A stretch of 12,083 nt of DNA from Gammaproteobacteria bacterium (lineage in GTDB: Bacteria > Pseudomonadota > Gammaproteobacteria > GRL18). The notes under the pieces were generated by a model. That model worked only from the letters and a program-made list of their open reading frames with translations. It was not told the DNA's origin and made no database searches. Each line of letters starts with the position of its first letter. Positions within the stretch are counted from its first letter, which is position 1. The stretch is from the NCBI GenBank assembly GCA_030632625.1, contig DAOVUK010000043.1:1-12083 (forward strand), read 5' to 3'. Of this stretch, positions 7,292 to 12,083 are shown one piece after another. The position numbers were made by a program, and so were the translations under genes.

Positions 7292-8747
7292 TCTCAACAT
7301 CAGCAGCGACAGGCAGGCACCTTCTTCTTCGAATTTTGATAAAAAAGTGAATAACAATGAAATTTTCATCATAGGTGCCGGCTGGAGCGGTCTTGCCTGC
7401 GCAGTCACATTGGCACATCAGGGGTATAAGGTCTGTCTGCTTGAAGCTGCACGCCAGGCAGGCGGTCGAGCCAGATCGGTTAATTTTAAAAATTTCTCTG
7501 CTGCTCAATCTGTTGATAATGGTCAGCATATTATGCTGGGTGCTTATCACTCAACTCTCAGCCTTTTTAAACGTCTTGGCATTAAGGAAAATGACATTCT
7601 GGAACGTCATACATTAGAATTGAATCTTTATTCTCCGGACAATGCATTAATTCAATTAAAGGCGCCGTCCCTGCCAGCACCACTGCATTTACTCTTTGCC
7701 TTCATGCAAATGAAAGGCTTAAATTTCTCCCAGCGTTTTTTAATTGTAAAAATGGCTCTGAGACTATCGATTAGCGGCTATAAGATTAAACAGGATATAA
7801 GTGTCAGTGATTTACTATTAAAGCACTCTCAAACACCTGAAATAATTGCTGCTCTCTGGGAGCCACTTTGTCTGGCAACCATGAATACCCCGATAAAATA
7901 TGCTTCGGCCCGGGTTTTTCTGAATGTTTTAAAAGACAGCTTTAATGGCAAACGTGAGAATTCCGATCTGTTATTTTTTCGACAGGATCTATCCCGACTA
8001 TTTTGTGCACCTGCCATTGAATTTATTACCCGTCATGGCGGACAGATCAACTGTGGTGAAAAAATGCTTGCGCTGGAAATTGTTGGAGCTGCTGAACAAA
8101 ACATGCAGCAGGAAACTGAACATCGTTTTTTAATTAAAACCACAAAACAGCACTATCAATGTCATACCCTTGTTATCGCAACACCTGCCCGTATTGCCGA
8201 ACAATTACTACAGATGCAGAGTAATCTATCATTATTGAATTCTGCAAAACTACTCAGGCCGGCCAGTGCATCACTGGATTTTCAATACGAACCCATTTGT
8301 ACGATCTATCTCCAGTATCCCCCATCAACCAAACTATCAGGAAGGATGATCGGTTTATTTCATAGCACCGCTCAATGGGCTATCGATCGCTCATTAACAG
8401 CTCAACCGGGTTTAATAGCAGTAATAGTCAGCGGCCCCGGCAAACACACTCAAATGTCTCATGCAGTGCTTGCCCAGACCATTCATCAGGAATTGTGTTT
8501 ATGTGTTTCTGACTTACCTGAAGTGATCGATTATCAGGTTATCACTGAAAAAAGAGCAACCTTTAGCTGTCGGGTCAATATTGAACAGCAGCGTCCCTGC
8601 AATGACACTCATATTTCAGGGCTTTATCTTGCTGGTGACTACACTAATACTCATTATCCCGCTACTCTGGAAGGAGCGATTAGAAGCGGCTGCTCTGCTG
8701 CAGAAAAAATTATTAGTAGAAACTGCAGCCGCCGCTTTACCCTATAG
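7257..8747 (+). CDS. hpnE: Hydroxysqualene dehydroxylase (HpnE), FAD-dependent amine-oxidase fold
   Basis: Reduces hydroxysqualene to squalene, last step of the HpnCDE route; member of the FAD-dependent desaturase/amine-oxidase family, probably membrane-associated. Visible: the dinucleotide-binding IIGAGWSGLA (38-47) with the acidic end of strand two at Glu63, GGRARS (69-74), the HpnE-typical DNGQHIMLGAY (87-97), and the C-terminal FAD motif YLAGDYTNTHYPATLEGA (about 457-474). The start is uncertain: 7257 is GTG, overlaps hpnD by 35 bp and has no ribosome site. Recognisable family sequence begins only near residue 34. Another in-frame GTG at 7347, 55 bp after the hpnD stop, would give a protein of about 466 residues with a family-like N-terminus. 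No ATG exists between them. The Ser/Asn-rich residues 1-30 are therefore doubtful. Confidence 0.9.
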   Translation: MNTKSAKNLSHNLNISSDRQAPSSSNFDKKVNNNEIFIIGAGWSGLACAVTLAHQGYKVCLLEAARQAGGRARSVNFKNFSAAQSVDNGQHIMLGAYHSTLSLFKRLGIKENDILERHTLELNLYSPDNALIQLKAPSLPAPLHLLFAFMQMKGLNFSQRFLIVKMALRLSISGYKIKQDISVSDLLLKHSQTPEIIAALWEPLCLATMNTPIKYASARVFLNVLKDSFNGKRENSDLLFFRQDLSRLFCAPAIEFITRHGGQINCGEKMLALEIVGAAEQNMQQETEHRFLIKTTKQHYQCHTLVIATPARIAEQLLQMQSNLSLLNSAKLLRPASASLDFQYEPICTIYLQYPPSTKLSGRMIGLFHSTAQWAIDRSLTAQPGLIAVIVSGPGKHTQMSHAVLAQTIHQELCLCVSDLPEVIDYQVITEKRATFSCRVNIEQQRPCNDTHISGLYLAGDYTNTHYPATLEGAIRSGCSAAEKIISRNCSRRFTL

Positions 8748-8805
8748 CAAATTATAGCTAAAATATTAAGTAACATTCTTGTTTCATCACCAGAGGAACC
8801 TCTAA

Positions 8806-9549
8806 ATGCATAACTATTCCGCACCGGCTCATTTATTAAAAGATCGGATTATTCTGGTGACCGGTGCAGGCGATGGTATTGGTAAAGTTGCAGCAAAAAC
8901 CTTTGCCCAATATGGCGCAACGGTGATTTTATTAGGCAAAACGCTTGATAAACTGGAAGTGGTTTATGATGAAATTGAGCAGGCAAATGGTCCCCAGCCC
9001 GCAATATATCCTATGAATCTTGAAGGTGCTACCAGCAAAGATTATGAAGATATGCAGACCACACTTGATGATGAGTTTGGTCGTCTTGACGGTATCTTAC
9101 ACAATGCCGCTCTGCTTGGTTCTCTTATGCCTATTTCTCAGTATGACATGGGACACTGGGGTAAAGTGATGCAGGTCAACCTTAATGCGCCCTACATGCT
9201 GACCAGAATATGTCTGCCTCTATTGGAGAAGTCGGCGAGTGCTTCAGTTGTTTTCACCAGTGATGATGTCGGTATTAAAGGTAAGGCTTATTGGGGCGCT
9301 TATGGGATCAGTAAGGCCGCTGGTGATAATTTAATGCAAATTCTGGCGGATGAAATGGAAGTCAACACCCCCATTCGTTTTAACAGCATTAACCCCGGCA
9401 AAGTAGCAACAACAATGCGATCCAAAGCTTTTCCGGGTGAAAACCCGGCAACGATTGCCGCACCTGATGATATTATGAACAGTTATCTGTACCTGATGGG
9501 CGACGACAGCAAGGCTGTGAATGGTCAGATTATCAACGCTCAGCCCTGA
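8806..9549 (+). CDS. yciK: YciK-like short-chain dehydrogenase/reductase
   Basis: Classical-type SDR oxidoreductase of unknown substrate, cytosolic, NAD(P)(H)-dependent by family. The 247 residues show TGAGDGIG (19-26) for cofactor binding, LHNAA (98-102) in place of NNAG, Asn125 (VNLNAPY), and catalytic Tyr166 and Lys170 in YGISK. The GEN-PATIAAPDDIM / LYLMGDDS / NG-x-x-x-x-AQP ending closely follows E. coli YciK, which is the basis of the symbol. Oddity: the position 13 residues before the Tyr, normally the catalytic Ser, is Asp153 (TSDD, 151-154); Ser152 is one residue off. The ribosome site AGAGGA (8792-8797) lies 8 bases before the ATG. It follows hpnE after 58 bp with no terminator, so it may share the hpn transcript. 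The downstream gene converges with only 16 bp between stops. Confidence 0.9.
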   Translation: MHNYSAPAHLLKDRIILVTGAGDGIGKVAAKTFAQYGATVILLGKTLDKLEVVYDEIEQANGPQPAIYPMNLEGATSKDYEDMQTTLDDEFGRLDGILHNAALLGSLMPISQYDMGHWGKVMQVNLNAPYMLTRICLPLLEKSASASVVFTSDDVGIKGKAYWGAYGISKAAGDNLMQILADEMEVNTPIRFNSINPGKVATTMRSKAFPGENPATIAAPDDIMNSYLYLMGDDSKAVNGQIINAQP

Positions 9550-9565
9550 AGCTGTTAATGCCTCA

Positions 9566-12083
9566 TTAATGCATGCTTACTGCGTAGTCACTGCAGAGCT
9601 GATTAAGTTTTTCATTAGCGTCCTGAATTTTTCGTGAATTGATAAGCTGCATATATTCAGAGATTAAAATGGGTTTTTCGATACCAAATCCCTGAGCATA
9701 ATTGACTCCTATTTCCCTTAAAACAGTAACAATTCCATCATTTTCAACATATTCTGCAACCGTTTTCATGCCCAGAAAATGACCAATTTCATTAATGGAT
9801 TTGACCATTGCTCTATCCGCTGGGTTATTAACAATATCTTTAATAAATACACCATCGATCTTAAGATAATCAACAGGCAGATTTTTTAAATAAGCATAGG
9901 AAGACAGTCCCGTACCAAAGTCATCCAGAGAAAATTCACAGCCCATTTCCTTGATTAAATGGATGATATTATTAGCATAACTCATATTGTCGACAGCCAT
10001 TGTTTCTGTGATTTCAAAGCAAATTCTGTCATGCGGTATCGTGGGGTATTGTTGAAAAATATCTTGTATAAACGGATAAAAATCAACATCGTTTAAACTT
10101 TGCCCGGATAAATTAATGGCAATGCCGCCCATTATTTCTAACTGCTCAGGATGTCTGCTGAACCAGTCAAACACATAACGAATTACCCAGCGATCGACAT
10201 CAATCATTTTGTTATAAAGTTCTGCAGCTTCAATAAACTTAGCCGGAGGTAAATAACCGCCATTTTCATCTTTTACAACTAACAGCATTTCATAATGCTG
10301 TAGCGTTGTTTCATCCAGTATGGGATGCAGACGCTGGCAGCGAATATCCAGCTGGTTATTTTTAATCATTTGCTCAATACGGGTTGCCCAGATCTGCAGA
10401 TCCTGATGGTGACTCAGTTTCAGAGCATCATATTCAAATATATGGACCCGGTTACGACCCATTTCTTTAGCAATTTTTGCAGCCGTTATAACCGCTTTTA
10501 AGAATACCATCACATCCTGGTATTCACTGACAGAAACCAGCCCGATACTGGAAGTCATGGCAAATTCTTTATCCTGCCATTTAAACTGGTATTGACTGAT
10601 GGCTTTACGCTGAGCTTCGGATACCGACTTTGCCTCAGCCTGGGAATGTTCAGGCAGCATTAAGATAAACTCATCGGTACCATAACGGGCAATGATCACA
10701 TCTTCAGCAACTTCCCGGCTAATCACCTGTGAAATTTCAGCAATATATTGATCCCCTGCTTCATATCCGCAGGTATCATTAATTAAACTGAAGTGATCAA
10801 TATCGATAAAACAAAATGCACATTCAAAAGCCGGAGAGTTTGCCGGCTCTTTTTGATCCAGCTTTTCATGCATAAGACGTATAAATTCTTTGTGGTTGAT
10901 TAAGCCGGTCAGTTTATCAATAACACTCTCTTTAGCACTCTCTTTAGCAATGTCATCATGCACATCGCCCAGAGTGGCATACATACATCTTTCTAATAAG
11001 GGTAAATCATAATCCTTGGTTTGAACTAACTGGCCATTATTGAGCATAGAAACAACTTCTGACAGATTAAAAACAGCCTGCTGCTGTCCCGTTCTGCCCG
11101 AAAAAACAAACACATTTTGAGCATCGCTGCCCCAGACAAACTGCAGACGTGCAGTTTTATGATCTTGTTTAATACCTTGTTTAAGACCTTGTTTAAGACC
11201 TTGTTTAAAGAGCAGATAGTCATAGACTTTCAGCCGCTTTGCAATGGCTTTGTTAGTAAGAGTCATTGCATCATCCGCTTTATCATTGTCATTGTCATTT
11301 AAGCTGGCAATTGCAGACTTATCAGAAAGTGCATAACCATTAAGTAATAATTCAGTGATATTTTCATGGTTCAGTAAAATTTTTCTGCCGGATTTACCCT
11401 TTTCCAGGAATAATTCAATACCATCCATTATTTTTTTATTGTATTGCCCGTTTTCTTCCAGACCCTGTTTAATAATAAACAGAATCACGTTCTGATCAAT
11501 CAGCTCATCACAAATCTCCTCGTTGATTCTCAAAATCAACATATCCAGAGCCTGGAGATATTGGCGCCACTGGGCAGAATCATTACCATGATTGATATAA
11601 GTAAAAACTAGAATCGGCAGCCATTGATAGTTGATAAAATCTGCAATTACCATGGGTATTGATTGCCCGGCAAGTCGAGCAGCCAGTTCATTGCTCACAA
11701 CCTGTTGAGCATTCCAGTTAGTAATAACCCGACTCACATTTTTATTATAGAGATTTGACTGAATATCCAGGAGTTCAGTCAGGGTTTCATGCACTTTAGA
11801 AAACACATGCAAATCATTGTCATAGTGTTTTAACACATACAGAACAACTGAATGAGCCTTAAGATAAAAATTGTTTTTTTCATCACTGGAATCAATCAAG
11901 GCTAATTTATTGATTAAAATTCGAACAGGATTTGATGAGGGGTCAAGAAAATCTTTTTGCAGCAGGGAAATTTTTAGTAATGGGATTTGTAATAACGTTA
12001 ATAGTTTTTTAACCGGCCTGGTAATCCAGGCATCTTTCTCAATAGAGATAAAGATATGTTTAATAATACTCAGTGCATATTCA
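9566..12083 (-). CDS. DUF1631-GGDEF-EAL cyclic-di-GMP signalling protein, N-terminus beyond window edge (partial)
   Basis: Probably controls cyclic-di-GMP turnover; its input signal is unknown. The obvious first start, TTG at 11899, gives 777 residues, but I read 61 further codons without a stop from 11900 to the edge. They encode LQIPLLKISLL and PVRILINKLA, which look like DUF1631 sequence, so the gene is partial. Counted from 11899: DUF1631 to about 310 (NELAARLAG near 70-77; a C-terminal small domain at 250-310), a linker with repeats, GGDEF at about 326-490, EAL at about 505-755. GGDEF: IDIDHF (365-370) is good, but the signature is GTDEF (407-411) and no RxxD I-site precedes it. EAL: EML (537-539), Asn596, FEITE (628-632), DDFGTG (659-664), LKID (679-682), VAEYVE (714-719) and AQGFG (735-739) keep the metal and catalytic residues; the Arg of EALxR is Val541. 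A phosphodiesterase with a regulatory GGDEF is the best guess. Confidence 0.9.
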   Translation of the reverse strand, partial: EYALSIIKHIFISIEKDAWITRPVKKLLTLLQIPLLKISLLQKDFLDPSSNPVRILINKLALIDSSDEKNNFYLKAHSVVLYVLKHYDNDLHVFSKVHETLTELLDIQSNLYNKNVSRVITNWNAQQVVSNELAARLAGQSIPMVIADFINYQWLPILVFTYINHGNDSAQWRQYLQALDMLILRINEEICDELIDQNVILFIIKQGLEENGQYNKKIMDGIELFLEKGKSGRKILLNHENITELLLNGYALSDKSAIASLNDNDNDKADDAMTLTNKAIAKRLKVYDYLLFKQGLKQGLKQGIKQDHKTARLQFVWGSDAQNVFVFSGRTGQQQAVFNLSEVVSMLNNGQLVQTKDYDLPLLERCMYATLGDVHDDIAKESAKESVIDKLTGLINHKEFIRLMHEKLDQKEPANSPAFECAFCFIDIDHFSLINDTCGYEAGDQYIAEISQVISREVAEDVIIARYGTDEFILMLPEHSQAEAKSVSEAQRKAISQYQFKWQDKEFAMTSSIGLVSVSEYQDVMVFLKAVITAAKIAKEMGRNRVHIFEYDALKLSHHQDLQIWATRIEQMIKNNQLDIRCQRLHPILDETTLQHYEMLLVVKDENGGYLPPAKFIEAAELYNKMIDVDRWVIRYVFDWFSRHPEQLEIMGGIAINLSGQSLNDVDFYPFIQDIFQQYPTIPHDRICFEITETMAVDNMSYANNIIHLIKEMGCEFSLDDFGTGLSSYAYLKNLPVDYLKIDGVFIKDIVNNPADRAMVKSINEIGHFLGMKTVAEYVENDGIVTVLREIGVNYAQGFGIEKPILISEYMQLINSRKIQDANEKLNQLCSDYAVSMH
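10924..10947 (-). repeat. Two-copy 12-bp tandem repeat in the signalling gene
   Basis: CACTCTCTTTAG occurs twice in a row on the plus strand (10924-10935, 10936-10947). It encodes AKES-AKES (residues 318-325 counted from 11899) in the linker just before the GGDEF domain, in frame. Confidence 0.85.
11161..11208 (-). repeat. Four-copy 12-bp tandem repeat coding a KQGL/I linker
   Basis: Four 12-bp units on the plus strand, GATCTTGTTTAA, TACCTTGTTTAA and two copies of GACCTTGTTTAA. They encode the run FKQGLKQGLKQGIKQD (residues 231-246 counted from 11899) within the DUF1631 part. Gain or loss of one unit keeps the frame and changes the linker by four residues. Confidence 0.9.
11284..11299 (-). 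repeat. Short 6-bp repeat coding Asn-Asp
   Basis: CATTGT repeated about 2.7 times on the plus strand, encoding NDNDND (residues 201-206 counted from 11899) in the same gene, about 75 bp upstream in reading direction of the 12-bp repeats. Confidence 0.75.

Noticed and set aside
8791..8803. Palindrome AGAGG-AA-CCTCT over the SDR ribosome site, as a possible expression switch
   Set aside because: A 2-base loop cannot close a hairpin; the symmetry is probably accidental.
11117..11302. Plus-strand and minus-strand frames with repeated FKTL or LNKV units
   Set aside because: These are the other-frame readings of the 12-bp tandem repeat in the signalling gene.
1..12083. CRISPR array, tRNA, rRNA, integrase or defence genes
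   Set aside because: No regularly spaced repeats, tRNA-like cloverleaf or matching protein was seen on either strand; the window is mostly core metabolism.

Overview
The window looks like chromosomal DNA of a moderately AT-rich gammaproteobacterium. The glycolytic and purine enzymes closely follow gammaproteobacterial versions: the Pgk N-terminus is nearly E. coli-like, the pyruvate kinase is PykA-like and PurK is full length. A YciK-like SDR and a long DUF1631-GGDEF-EAL protein fit the same group. The order pgk-pyk-fba with a Calvin-subtype class II aldolase, together with squalene genes hpnD-hpnE, recalls autotrophic or C1-using gammaproteobacteria. The genus cannot be fixed from this sequence.

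Layout: 1-64 is the 5' flank of the first operon. 65-3883 (+) is pgk-pyk-fba, closed by a clear intrinsic terminator at 3927-3960. 3993-5661 (+) is purE-purK, the two-enzyme bacterial route from AIR through N5-CAIR to CAIR. 5662-5902 has no gene but is unusually structured. Its core, 5700-5853, has imperfect 33-bp terminal inverted repeats and internal hairpins and looks like a miniature mobile element or a structured 3' RNA. 5903-6172 (-) is a small 89-residue protein that resembles a domain usually fused to the N-terminus of membrane proteins. 6173-6430 is an AT-rich divergent control region without a gene. 6431-8747 (+) is hpnD-hpnE (presqualene diphosphate synthase and hydroxysqualene dehydroxylase), followed at 8806-9549 by a YciK-like short-chain dehydrogenase. 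9566-12083 (-), convergent with the SDR by 16 bp, is a cyclic-di-GMP signalling protein whose frame stays open to the right edge, so its N-terminus lies outside the window.

How the genes work together: the first operon covers lower glycolysis/gluconeogenesis and the aldolase step; purEK feeds purine synthesis; hpnDE makes squalene from farnesyl diphosphate, provided an HpnC is encoded elsewhere; the last gene probably lowers cyclic-di-GMP in response to an unknown signal. Most of the window is ordinary housekeeping. The parts that deserve a second look are the structured element after purK, the stand-alone small domain protein, and the DUF1631-GGDEF-EAL protein with its altered GTDEF motif and in-frame 12-bp tandem repeats.
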